From Adineta steineri (lineage: Eukaryota > Rotifera > Eurotatoria > Adinetida > Adinetidae): a DNA stretch of 64,000 bases. Made by a program: the position numbers and the translations under genes. The stretch lies in the NCBI GenBank assembly GCA_905250115.1, contig CAJNOI010000017.1, positions 572,685-636,684 on the forward strand, in the 5' to 3' direction. Position 1 is the first letter of the stretch. Each line of letters starts with the position of its first letter. Below the pieces are notes generated by a model. The model searched no databases, was not told where the DNA came from, and saw only the letters and a program-made list of their open reading frames with translations. Shown here piece by piece: positions 44,633 to 57,152 of this stretch.

Positions 44633-45681
44633 TTATTTTTTCGAAGAAATAATACGTAAATTAATATGTCGTAATTTAGTAAATTTTAGTAAGTCTTCAT
44701 ATCGTTTATTCCAGCTTTTCTCGTTGATCGTTTTGTCCAGTGTAAAAATTAATACGATTTCTTTTAGATTAATCAATAAATCAAGTAGTTTTATCCATAG
44801 ATAAACATTGATATAGACTAAATTTAATAATGGGTTACAACATTTGATCTTTAATTTTTCCAAATGAGGCATTGTTGTAAATAAAAACAAGGTAAAATTA
44901 ATAAATAATTCAGGTAAATTATTAATTGTAAGAGAAAAGCTAGAACAAGATAATGATTTGTTGTGAATTTGATTCGATATAATCTGGTTGCATTCTAATT
45001 TATTACATTTGATACATAATGAATTTAAAAAAGGAAGATGATTTAATAGAGAAGTTAATTTCTTCATACAACAAGAGTGATGTGAACCAACTAAAGTCAA
45101 ATGTTTTATAGGACTTTCTAATATATTCGATGATTTAATAGGACATTGAGCAATGCCAAGATTTAAATAACATATCTGTAATACTGGTAATGATAAAATT
45201 GATTCAAGAAGTATATTCCATTTGTTTGATACAAATAAACTTATATTTAAATATTGAAGATGTGGAGCATAATATCGAAGTAAATCAAGAATAGTATTTG
45301 TAATATGTAATCGAGAGAGTGTTAGAGAATATAGACGAGGAAAATGTAATAAAGTAAGATTTTGAAATATGTTCATCTAAATGATATAATCATAAATGAT
45401 CGTATATCGAAAGAAACAAAACTAACCTGATTAATATTTTCCAATCTTAAACTTGATATATATTTCGAATGTGTTAAATCTGGTAGAACATGTTCACATA
45501 AATATTCACTATTTTCATCGTTATGTTTTAAACTTATATGATAATGATAACTAAGAAGAAATTGATTTATTTTTGTATTTAAATTATAAAAACCATTATA
45601 TTGATCTCGTGTATTTAAATAAGTAAATATATCTAACCATAATTCAGATGGTAAATCTTCAAGAATTGCTTTTCCAATCAT
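44633..45681 (-). CDS. F-box-like/leucine-rich protein
   Basis: Two exons (45681-45427 and 45376-44633), phase 0 intron of 50 bp, 332 aa. The N-terminus (LEDLPSELWLDIFTYLN) is a clear F-box, the Skp1-binding motif of SCF ubiquitin ligases. The rest contains irregular Leu-rich strands (YAPHLQYLNISLF, LPFLNSLCIKC, MPHLEKLKIKC) as in bdelloid F-box/LRR proteins, presumably for substrate binding. No regular LRR count was possible. It may act as a substrate receptor; no target can be inferred. Confidence 0.8.
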
Positions 45682-46005
45682 ACTGAATGAAATATGTATA
45701 AAAAGTAAGTTTTATTCAAAATTTTATACTAACTTGTAGGAATGACGAGTTATTATGTAAGTTCGTCAATCAACTATGACTCATATACTGAATAAATATT
45801 ATATTTAAAAAGAAAAGAAATGGTAAATTATAGGTAATAATAAAGTTACACACGATGTGATATTTTAGTGACTCATGTAAGAAGAAATACTTTTAAAGGT
45901 GACATTTATGACATATGCTTATGAATTACTCGAAGAGAAATTTAAAAGTGTTTGCATCACGGAGTAAATGATAGAATGGAATAATATCTCATCGCCAATC
46001 TCCCA

Positions 46006-46556
46006 CGGATGTGGTGTTAAATGTCGAAAGGGAAAATGTCGAATAGGAAAATGTCTAAAAGAAAACAAGGAAAATATCGAAATGGAAAAAGTATGTAGTA
46101 TAAAGACCGAAAAGACTGACGTCGAATAGAATACATAATCAGTAGGAAAATGTAGACAGACAAAATATCGAAAGTGGAGTTTTTAATTTTTATTTTAATA
46201 TGACACGATAGGTATGGGTCAGTGTGGGTGTAGGTGCGGAGAGAGTCCAGGTGCCTGATAAAAGAAGAGATTCCCACACCCACACCCTCTAGTGATGGCT
46301 AATAGTAATTGCAACAATAAAATAACGACCAATATAGACATCTTTTTAAAATCTATTTTTATTTTTTCTATATTTTCCATTCTATGTTTTCCTTTCACTC
46401 CCTTCATGCTTATGTTCGCTTCTATGTTTTCCACTTTTCTATATTTACCTTTCGATATTTTCCTATTTATCATTGAAATCTTCGTTTTTGCTACTTTCGA
46501 TATTTTCCTATTATTTTTTCGACATTTTCCGTCAATCCCTCTCACACCCACATCCT
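46006..46556. repeat. nested palindrome with minisatellite arms
   Basis: The outer pair GGATGTGGTG (46009) and CACACCCACATCC (to 46556) is telomere-like. Inside are inverted minisatellite arms: AAAATGTCGAAAGG/AAAATATCGAAATGG units on the left (46018-46185) and TTTCGATATTTTCC/TATGTTTTCC units on the right (46370-46530). The centre carries a GT hairpin (46212-46288, GTGTGGGTGTAGG / CACACCCACACCC). The open frames here are by-products of the repeat. Confidence 0.75.
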
Positions 46557-46606
46557 AGTCACTATTAGCCAAATGATAAAAAATTAAATTCAAACAATTT
46601 GTTGTT

Positions 46607-48570
46607 TTAAATTTTAGATTTTAATAAACTTGTAACACGTTGAATATCTTCCTGAATTTGAATATTATAAATATTTGTTGATGAAAAAATATTTTCAAAA
46701 ATTAATGCTGCTCTTCTATAAGCTTTTAAAGCTTCTTCAAAATTTTTATCTTTTTCATAAACAAGACCCATATTTGCTAATGTTTTTCCTAACGATGGAT
46801 CTTCTAATGAAAGTGTTTTAATTTTCATTTCGAATGAATAAAGATAACTTTCTAATGCAACATCATATTCGCCAAGTCAAAAATAAATATTACCAATATT
46901 ATTATATGTTGATCCAATATCTATTTGATATTTATCACGTATAGATAAAGCTGCTTGATGATACTGTAATGCTAATGAATAGAATTCTTCTTTTTCATAT
47001 ATACAACCCATATTATTTAAACATTCAGCCATTTCAATTGGTTTATTATCATCATAAATTTCTTTCCAAATATTTAAAGCTTCATTATAATTTTCTAATG
47101 CTTGATTATAATCATCACATTTTTGATAAATACAACCAATAGAATAATAAGTACTAGCTAAATTTGGATCATTCGATTTTAAAAGGTTTATTACTTGAGA
47201 GTACCAATATAGACTTAATTCATAATTAGTTTTTTGAAAACATATAAGACCAAGTGCTTGATAACATTGTGAAAAATCTTCATGATCTTCAGGTATTTCT
47301 TTTAATAGACGAGAAAAATATTTTTCAGCATCATCAAATTTTTTCATTTGTCTTAGTAAATGTCCACATGAAATAAGATTTGTTTCATCATAATCTTTTT
47401 TAATATTAACTAAAACAATTTTAGCAATCCATAAATTATTTTCACTATCTAAACAAATATCAATCAATTGGAAAACTGATCCTAACATAAATAAAACTTG
47501 TTTTTCAACAGGAAGATATGTAAATTGGGTTATAATAGCAAATGCTTTGGATTTATCTGTTGAAGTAATAGCATCAATTTCAAATAATACTCGTACTAAA
47601 CCTTCTTGTGTAGAAAATTCATTTAAAGATGATATTATTTGTTTACGATCAAATGTTGCCGATAAAAATGTATTTATTGAAATACAATGTCCCACAGAAT
47701 TTAGGAGTGTATTTAATTCATCATTTGACATTAATTGACCATGATAAACTTGTATAGATGCATTACATTGATTTTTTTCTATAAGTTTTTGTATATCACG
47801 AAGAAAAAATCCACAGAAAAATAATAGGTCAAGATTTTTGATACTTAATGCTTTATTTAATAAACGACAAAGAAATGATTCACGTGTATACCACCATAAT
47901 GCTTGATTAGAATGATAATTTTGTTCAAATTCTTGAATTATTAATAATGTATTATTATCGTTTGAATATATATTCGAACATATTTTAATAAGTTCGTCTT
48001 TATCAGTTGTAATTGTTTTCATTTGAAGAAGAGTATCAATAATTAATTGAGAATGATAATAATCATTGGATACATTATCTGAGGAATAAATAGTTATTGG
48101 AAATGCTTCGTCAATTTTATGTGAAATATGTTTTGAATAATCAGATTGAATTTGATTAATAAGTGACTTTAATTCTACAGCAACACTTTTTACCTATTAT
48201 CGAATAGAATATATAAATATCCTAATATCAAAATACATAGTTTTGTAATTACCTTAGTAAATTTACGAGCCCATTCTTTATTTCTTTGCTTGTCTTGACA
48301 ATAAACATAAATAGAAGAGACTTGTCGAAGTTGATAAATACGTGGAACTATTTGACGACCTAGTTGTCCGCTGACAATGAGAAAAATTCGATCATAATAT
48401 GATTTATCGCGTATATAATTTTCACATTCTTCAATATTTTCAAATGCTTTAAATTGATGAATGATCGAACGAAAATGTTTTTGAGTTTCTTCATCAATTT
48501 TAGCATCAAGCCATATAAGATAGATATTGTCGAGGTCAATGCCATTACTCATCGAAGGTGTTGCTGTCAT
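46607..48570 (-). pseudogene. ADP-ribosyltransferase/TPR protein with internal stop
   Basis: Exons 48570-48253 and 48193-46607, phase 0. Exon 1 (106 aa) is the N-terminal domain typical of bdelloid ART proteins (YLIWLDAKID, FLIVSGQLGRQIVP, SIYVYCQD). Then comes an arginine-specific ART-type domain (VYHGQLMS, SINTFLSATFDR, VRVLFEIDA, PVEKQVLFMLGSVF) followed by about seven TPR units (SLYWYSQVI, NNMGCIYEKEEFY). ART domains transfer ADP-ribose from NAD to arginine using an R-S-ExE triad. Here the usual YRGQ is YHGQ, and the Glu just before VLF is Gln, so catalysis is doubtful; only the Ser is kept. TGA at 46877-46879 breaks the frame between two TPRs (NIGNIYF*LGEYDVAL), yet the frame continues cleanly to the end. 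It is a recent pseudogene, a C-terminally shortened protein, or a base error. Confidence 0.75.
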
Positions 48571-49085
48571 TGTTACTTCTTCTTTTCAGTTTTTAAAATA
48601 TAATCCGTACATCTATTTATAGTTGCCTTATGCAAACATTTCGTTCTGTACTTCCATATATAACATCAAAATCAGGAGAAACATATAAGAAAAACAATGG
48701 TACACCTGCAACGACTGAAGTCATGTAAAAATAAAAATCATAAATAACAGAATAAATCTACCGATTGATTTCGTAAACCATCCGTCACATTAATCGACTC
48801 ATTTACATTAAATAGTAGCGACATCTGTAACTTCTTACAATTAAATCTTTATTTCAACCAATTTTTCAAATATTTTAAAACTTATTTTTCTGATACATTA
48901 AACTTAAACTCAAAAAATGGACTTATCTTATATTAAAGGTCATGCGAGTTAATTCAATTGGTAGCTAATAGACCTGTTTGATAATATATTGTACATGTAT
49001 ACTATATGCATCATCCACCTATTTCCTTACCATTGATGATGCGTTTACATATGATTTAAAAGACAATAAATTTTGTAAAAAGAAA
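48571..49085. other. intergenic stretch between divergent genes
   Basis: Shared upstream DNA of the ART/TPR gene and dymeclin, AT-rich. I see no repeat or RNA gene. Confidence 0.5.
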
Positions 49086-52000
49086 ATGGGTGCCCAATAT
49101 TCCTCATTAAATAATTTAAAATCGAACGAGTATCTATCACGTTTTGTTAGTGAAGAATCAATATCCGTCAATGATCCATTTTGGAATCAATTTCTATCAT
49201 TTCGTTTACAATCTCCATTTACTACGTAATGATAAATAAGATTCATTTCTTTATTTGATTTAACTAATCAAATCTTAATTTAGTGCTCATTCAAAATTAA
49301 TTGATGAAACATGTTCAATCTATTTACAACAATTTGAAGCAAATAATCCGAAAACAAATAATTATGGAACACTTATTGAAGTTTTTATTCGTTTAGCTTC
49401 AGCTATTCGTGATGATTGTGATGAGTATATTATTTCAAAACTTATCATCTATCTTCTTAAATAAAATTCTTTTTGCTTTAGTAATATTGTTATATGGCAA
49501 ACTTACAGTGCTTTATTTATCCTTCGTTGTGTAACAAAATATTTTATTGAAATTGATTCCGAACAAAATCTTCATCCATATTTTTTACCACAAGAGAATT
49601 CAGATCGTCTATCATTAATGAGTTTATTTGTTGATACTTTATTTCGAACGACAATTGCTATACCGGTTGAAACATATACATATGCATTACATTTAGAAGT
49701 ATTAAATACATTACTTTCACTTTTATCAATTCAAATGTGTGCTAAAGAAGCAGCATTGATCAGTTCGATTTATAGTATTTTCATGCATAGACTTGAGTAT
49801 GAAAATGTTTTCTATTTTATTGATAAATTATCATATGTTGTTTTTAGTCCATTATTAATTTCGGAATTTACACGAACTTTATTAGAACATTTTATTAAAC
49901 AAACTGATTGTCCATCAGCATTAGCTGTTGTTCCATTGAATGATGTTAATGGTGATAGTGGAACTTTATATAAAATTGGACAAAGTGTTGCATGTAAGTC
50001 ATTCATTTTTAAGGACATGAGAGCATTTAATAATGATTTATATTTAGCTGGTCTTTGGTCAGTGGTTACACTCGGTATGGGTTCATCAACAACAACACCA
50101 ACAACTACTACTGCTTCTGAAGGAACAGTATCTCCTACTGATCCAGCATATGATCTTCGTAATCATCATTTAGCTAATCAAAGTATACATTTAATTTTAA
50201 TTCTAAGTAATCATTTTACAAATGATGCTCATCGTAATCCTTATCGATTGGCTTTATTACATTTTACTGATACACAAGGTAAACAGAGAATTTATTTTCA
50301 AGAAAAACACGAAATTTATGTAATATTTCAGATAGTCCAACAAATTTACCTGATTCTGAACCATTACCATGGTTTTCTGTTGATTATCGTCGTTTATATG
50401 ATGTACTTTGTCAAACAGTACATACTGATCAAAGTACATTATTACTTTATATGTTATTACATCGAAATCAACATTTTAAAGCTTATGTTATTTCACGAAC
50501 AAATATTGATCAAATTGTAAGTTATGATTATTTTTTTTCTTAATATTAAATTTAATCTTATTCTTTAATAGGTATTACCTGTACTTCGAGTAATCTATGC
50601 GGCTACTGAGAGAAATTCACATCATATTTATATGTCATTGATTATTTTATTGATTTTATCTGAAGATGATTATTTTAATAAAACAATTCATGATATTAAA
50701 CTGAAGAAATTAACATGGTAATATATAAAGAGAGGAATTTAGAATTTTTTTCTCCTTGAAATCTCATCATATCAAGTATTAAGCTATTATATATAATAGG
50801 AAATATGTCTCAGTTTTTAATTGACATAACTTCGAGTGTAATGCTGAGCTTTGTTAACGATTGATCAAAACTGTAAAAGTAATTGTCGTTAACTTAATCA
50901 GTGATTATTACTCGATCTGTGTGATATAGAAGCATGTTGATAATCTGCAATATTAGATTTTAATAGTTTTCCTTTCCTCTTGAATATTCTCTACGTATTC
51001 ATATATACAATCTAAACGTATAGAAGAATTCATTATTCTTGTGACATAGTATAACCAAAACACTAAAAACAAAAATTGATTTTTCAGGTATACTGAACGG
51101 TCATTAAATGAAATAAGTTTGGGAGGTTTACTTGTTGCTGTTGTTCTTCGTACAATACAATTTAACATGACACGTATGCGTGATAAATATTTACATACAA
51201 ATTGTCTTGCTGCATTAGCAAATATGTCATCACAATTTCAAAATTTACATACTTATGTATCACAAAGAATTGTTTCATTATTTAATTTACTTGCACGTAA
51301 ACATTCAAAAACATTAGATCATATACAACAACAATCATCACAACAACAAACATCAAATGATGATGTACTTAATGAATATGTACAAGATTTGACCATTATT
51401 GAAGATGTTATGAGAATGGTCTTAGAAATAATTAATTCATGTTTAACACATACACTTAGACATAATATTAATTTAATTTATACATTACTTTATAATAGAA
51501 ATATATTTGAGAATTATAGAACACATCCGAGTTTTCAAGATGTTTTACAAAATATTGATACAGTAAGTATTAATAGATTAGTTCGAACTTGTAATTATAT
51601 TAATGAGACATGAAAAGTTTCTCTCTTTATCTTAACCGATATTTAAAAAGGAAATGAATAAGTTTATACAAAACAATAAAGTCTTTACCTTAGAGTAACA
51701 TATATGACCAGCGAAAAACTTAAAAGAATATTATTACTGTTTAGATAATTGTTTATTTTGCTGATAAAGTCGATAAACTTGAACAACGTTCAACAGAATA
51801 TGTTAAAGAAGCTTTAGAAATGGGTGCTAAACAATTTCCAATGGATCGTTTGAAAGTAAATAAATACATAATTATTTCGAAATCTTTTCATCTTACTTTA
51901 GAAATTTCCGGAATTAAAATTTAAATATGTTGAAGAAGAACAACCAGAAGATTTTTTTGTACCTTATGTATGGACTTTAGGTATGTAATGAAATTTTTGT

Positions 52001-52109
52001 TTATATATATTTAAATAATATTCTTATAGTTTATAAGTCATGCAATCTTTATTGGTCATCGGAATCAATTCTTATATTTAAACAACAACAATCATTAATG
52101 TCACAATGA
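49086..52109 (+). CDS. DYM: dymeclin
   Basis: Nine exons: 49086-49225, 49284-49424, 49482-50278, 50332-50516, 50572-50717, 51088-51562, 51745-51855, 51902-51980, 52030-52109; 717 aa, close to the family size. The start MGAQYSS gives an N-terminal Gly for myristoylation, known in dymeclin. Highly conserved stretches appear in order: [101 protein letters not shown]. Dymeclin is a peripheral Golgi protein involved in secretory traffic. A Ser/Thr-rich insert ([13 protein letters not shown]) is lineage-specific. The 370-bp intron after exon 5 has no recognisable insertion. The gene appears intact. Confidence 0.93.
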
Positions 52110-52409
52110 CAATGTTATACATCTTTTTCATTTCTTATTCAATTAGGATAATGTCCTCGTATTATTTATATTTATATATATGTACCTTCGCTCGTTTTTC
52201 TTTTTTTTTCTCCATTTCTCGCATGATTTTACTGGTGTGTTTCTATCTATTTGTTTATCTTTTCTTTTCTTTTTTCTTCTTTTCTCATTTATAAAAGCTA
52301 AACCTTTCTTTATTCATTATCAAGATGATGATATATTCCAGTTGAAGGATAAAAACAGAACTTTCTTTACTAAAAAAAATTTTAGATTGTGTATTTACAA
52401 AAACAAAAT

Positions 52410-53153
52410 ATGAGTCATTCAGCTGATGATCCAGATGATTTAGTACGAAAGAAAATTGATCTTAATCATATTACAAATATGAGTAAGTTTAATTAATCAT
52501 AACTAATAGTAATAAATAATTCTTATAGGTTATCAAATGCATGTTCCAGACTCAATTACAGTTGGTCCAACTCGATCAACACATCCTCGTCTTGATCAAG
52601 ATTACGATCGAGTACCTATACGTATGGAAGTACCAGACCGACTTCGACCTGGTTAGGAAATATTTTGTATGTTAACTTTTCCTAATCGAATTTCTTTCAT
52701 ACAGGTGGTAATGGAAGTATGGTTATGCTTAATGATACTGATTTTTTTACAAATGGAGAATCAAATCATTTATCAGACTCTATTGTTCAACAACCATCAC
52801 TTCCATCAATACTTCATCCAAAAGATATTGATACGACAAGTGATGATGATTATACATCAGTTGATGTTAGAAAAGAACGTCAACCAGTTCCACTTGTTGA
52901 TTCGTAAGAATATAAATGAAGTCTTGTATTCTATTCATTTTTGTTTTTGATTAGATGGCATATGGAATCATTAAATACGACTATTGATGATAAACATGTT
53001 TCTAATAAACTTCAATTACTTCAAAATCGTGTTCATCAAATCGAACGAAAGTTAGTTCAACGTGAAACTCGTGATCGAATTTTTTATACGTGCATTATTG
53101 GTTACTTTCTTGTTCAAGCTTTACGTTCTGTTCGTCGTTCAATGCTTAATTAA
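52410..53153 (+). CDS. mitochondrial fission factor homologue
   Basis: Four exons (52410-52482, 52529-52651, 52705-52903, 52955-53153), 197 aa. Two MFF-type repeats are visible (YQMHVPDSITVG and IRMEVPDRLRPG). An acidic/Ser-rich middle (TTSDDDYTSVD) precedes a coiled coil (SNKLQLLQNRVHQIERKLVQ) and a C-terminal tail anchor (IFYTCIIGYFLVQALRSV) with a short basic end. MFF/Tango11 sits in the mitochondrial and peroxisomal outer membrane and recruits the dynamin DRP1. The order of repeat, coiled coil and tail anchor matches the family. It begins about 300 bp after the dymeclin stop on the same strand. It appears intact. Confidence 0.82.
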
Positions 53154-53236
53154 AAACATTCTTTCAATAAACATTTTTCTTTGTGCATGATTCTAAAACC
53201 CAAAAAAAAATTATTTTTTAGATATTTTTATTTACA

Positions 53237-56200
53237 ATGAGTGAAAATTTAACACGTAATCAAAGCATTCAACAAGCACGACGAATAATTAATGAAAATA
53301 AATATTCACTTGAGTCATGGGCTATATTAATTCAAGATGCTCAAGTTAGTTTTGAAATTTTTACTTCGAACAATTTCAAAATTATTATACTATGGAATTT
53401 TTAAGGAGAAGAAAATTGCTCAAGCAAGAGAATTTTACGAATTATTGATAACACAATTTCCAACATGTGGAAAATTTTGGAAGATTTATATTGAATCAGA
53501 AGTAGGAAATTGTTTTTAAAAATAACTTTATAATACCTGTAACTTTAGATGAGAGGACGAAATTATGAAAACGTTGAAAAAGTATGCATTGATATTCGTG
53601 CTCTTTTAAGGGATCATCCGTAAAGGCCGTTCAAGCAAAGGCGAGAGGGGTTAGCGGAGAGCGGATAGAGAGATTAGTCGAGCACTAGGGTCCAGCGGGA
53701 CCGGGATTTTTCATCCCGATCTCGACCGTCTCTCACTCGACAGAAACCCATCCCAGCCTGGTCCTGGCAAAGTATTTTTTCAGGATTTTCGACGCCGTTA
53801 CAAGGGGTATACAACAGAGACTTCATGCATGAAGTCTTATAAAGTCTTAGTAAGTCTTTAAAGTCTCTTGAAGTCTTGTGAAGTCTCAAGAAATCTTTAG
53901 AGTCTATAGAGGTCCCTGAAGTTTTATGAAGTCTTATGAACTCTTATGAAATCTCATGAAGTCCTATAGAATTTTTATAGATACAGGTATTAGACGAGGA
54001 GACGAGGAGGAAACAACAGAGACTACATGCGTGGAGTCTCATGAAGTCTTGTGAGGTCTCTTGAAGTCTTTGAAATCTCCTGAAGTCTTTTGAAGCCATA
54101 TGGAGTCTTTTCAAAACCTGTGAAGTCCATTGAAGTCTCTTGTAGTTTTTTGAAGTCTCTAGAAGTCATCTGAAATCTTTGAAATCTTTTGAAGTCTATC
54201 GAAATCTATTGAAGTCTGTTGAAGTCTTTCGAAAAACTGAAGTCTCGCTTGTTGAAGTCTGTTGAAGTCTTGAAGTCCGCTGTAACCCCCTTAATGCCGT
54301 TACTATTTTCTGTGAATACAATTCATCTAGACTTAAAATCCATTGATGTATTTACTCGGAATGCCGTAGTCCCTATCCTGTTTTTAACAGAGATACCCGT
54401 CCCGTCAGCAGAAAAGTCGGGATTTTGATCCCGCTTCCGCCGGACTCTATCAGGCTTACCTGAACGTCCTTTATGGAAGTTCGCTTAAACTCTATTCTTT
54501 TAATTTAGATTTTTCAACAATGTTTAACTAAAGTCTTGAATATTGATTTATGGAAATGTTATTTAAGCTATGTTCGTGATACCAAAAACATACTACCAAC
54601 ATTCAGGTTGGATTCTTTCTTGATTTTTATTATAAATAAACACAGTATAGATAAAATCAATCATTTTTCATACTATACATTTGTTGTTCATTCTTTAAAA
54701 ATAAAAAGTAAAAAAATTAAAAATTTCTTGTTTAATTTTTCTTCATATTTCGATTATTTATATATATATTACATTCTGTACATTTGCATGCTTCTTATCA
54801 AAATGAACACGATGACACTTTTCACAGTATGTCGATTATTAATCTACTTTTTTTTATTGAGAAAATTTTGCTTTTTCTTATTATTTAAATTAGAAAAAAA
54901 AACATTTTATTATATTTCTCTCTAGGGAAAAAATGATTCAAGCATACGATTTTGCTTTGGAAAAAATCGGAATGGATATTTACTCTTATACAATTTGGAA
55001 TGATTATGTTAATTTTCTCAGATCTCTGTAAGAATAAAAGACAATAAATTATTCATATCATAATCAATTATTTCTATTCAAAGACAAATTGATGAAAATC
55101 AAATAATAGCAGCTGTACGAAAAATTTATCACAAAGGTATCGCTACTCCTATGACTGGTGTAGAAGTATTCTGGAAAGATTATTGCAAATATGAAATGGT
55201 AATTTGCAAATATATATTTCTATAGATATGATATGATTAATTTTGTTTTAGACTGTCAATCCAAAAGCAGGTAAAAGTATAATTGAAAGTCGTTCTCGAG
55301 ATTTTTATAATACTAAACGAGTTGCAAAAGAATTAGAAACATTAACACGTTCTATTGATCGAAATAGTCTATGTATACCACCAACATCATTACAATCAAC
55401 TGATGTAATAAAACAATTATCAGCATGGAGAAAACTGATTGCCTGGGAACGATCAAATCCATTAAAAACAGAAGATACTTTATTAATTATTCGTCGAGTT
55501 ATTCTTACCTATGAACAATGTCTCTTATGCTTTGGATATCATACTGATATGTGGTATGAAAAATAATATATATATATGATCGCGGCCATTGTGAAACGTT
55601 TCTTTGTTCAGGTACGAAGCTTGTGCTTATTTAGAAAAAGCATCTCGTATATATTCTAATCGCGGTGATGTTAATTTAACAAAACGTTTTCGTGATGAAA
55701 CATCAAATTTATACCAACATGCAATACAAACTTATATGTCTTCAAATATGCTTATTCATTTTGCATATGCTGATTTTGAAGAATCTTGTTTCAATATTGA
55801 TAAAGCTCGTACAATTTATAATCGTTTACTCGATATAAATGTAGCAAATTTAAAAGATCCAACATTAGCTTATATACAAGCAATGCATTTTGAACGACGT
55901 ACTGACGGAATTAAAGCAGCACGAACTATGTTTAAACGTGCACGTGAAGATTTACGTACAAATCATCAAATATATGTTGCATCTGCATTAATGGAATATT
56001 ATTGTACAAAAGATAAAAATATTGCATTTAATATATTTAATCTTGGTTTAAAAAAATATAGTCAAAATGTTGATTATATATTAGCTTATATTGATTTTAT
56101 GACACATTTAAATGAAGATCATAATGCACGTATTTTATTTGAACGTGTTTTATCCATAGATAATTTAATATCAAAACAATGTCAATTACCAATCTGGCGT

Positions 56201-57023
56201 GAATTCGTTAAATTTGAATCTCAAATAGGTGATATAGAATCAATAAAAAAAGTTGAAAAACGTCAATTAAATATTTATTCTGATTTAAATCAATTAGAAG
56301 GTCGAGAAACTTTATTATTCATTGATCGATATAAAATTCTTGATTTATTACCATGTTCAACTGCTGAATTAAAATTACTTAATTATAATAATGATAATCT
56401 GTCAACAAATTCATCTGCAAGTTTAAATAGTCAAGCAATATTAGAACCAACAGCTAGTGATCGACGTGCACTTTTACCACGACCAGATATTAAACATTTA
56501 ATGCCATTTCAACCAACTAAAGATCCATTACCAGGTAGTCATCCAACTCCTGGTGGAGTTTTTCCATTACCAGAAACAGCACTTTTTCTTGTTAAAGCTC
56601 TTCCATCAGCACGAAATTTCGAAGTAATATAAATTAATTATAATAAAGAAATTTAGATTGTATTTTTGTTATAATAGGGTCCATTTGTTATTATCGATAA
56701 ATTAATGAGATATGTTGCACGTGCTGTTATACCAGATAGTAAGTTATTATATGTTGATGAGTGATCAATTTCTTAAGATTATGTTTTTTAAAGGCTTTGA
56801 ACCTGTCCGGATAACTATTCAAGGTGAACTTATTCGTAATCTTGGTACAATGAATAATAAAAACAGTAGAAAAGCTGATAGTGATGATGAAGAAGAAAAA
56901 TTCCGATTAAATATGACTGGACATACGGCAATGAATATATATCAACAACGACAGCAAAAACGTATTAAATTAGATTCAAACGGATCTAATGCTGATCTAT
57001 CAATACCTCCGGTGCTTAATTAA
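53237..57023 (+). CDS. CSTF3: cleavage stimulation factor subunit 3 (CstF-77)
   Basis: Ten exons: 53237-53344, 53406-53501, 53549-53581, 54509-54606, 54926-55027, 55084-55198, 55252-55553, 55612-56623, 56678-56738, 56794-57023; 718 aa, the usual CstF-77 size. HAT repeats run through most of the protein ([70 protein letters not shown]). They end in the Pro-rich [12 protein letters not shown]...PGGVFPLP segment and a C-terminus with [10 protein letters not shown]. CstF-77 scaffolds the CstF complex, which binds the G/U-rich element and promotes pre-mRNA 3' cleavage in the nucleus. Intron 3 is about 930 bp because of a repeat insertion (53617-54485). All splice junctions keep frame. Confidence 0.92.
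53617..54485. mobile_element. TIR insertion with GAAGTCT minisatellite in CSTF3 intron
   Basis: The imperfect ends are inverted: CATCCGTAAAGGCCGTTCAAG near 53617 and CTTACCTGAACGTCCTTTATGG to about 54485. Inner pairs such as GGGATTTTTCATCCCG and CGGGATTTTGATCCCG lie in both halves. Between 53818 and 54275 is a minisatellite of 9-10-bp TTGAAGTCTY units. GC is higher than in the surroundings at both ends. No transposase is present. Confidence 0.7.
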
Positions 57024-57152
57024 TTACGTTTTCTTTTTCTTTGTTTGTTTTTTATCATATTTATTCTGAACAATTGTTTATGTAAATAAGAAATGAACAT
57101 TCCGATTGAAAATATTTTCATTTTAAAGTTATTTGACTATGAATATTTCTAG

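Noticed and set aside
52106-52413. T-rich plus-strand ORFs between dymeclin and the MFF homologue
   Set aside because: The frames are Phe/Ser-rich translations of poly-pyrimidine intergenic DNA.
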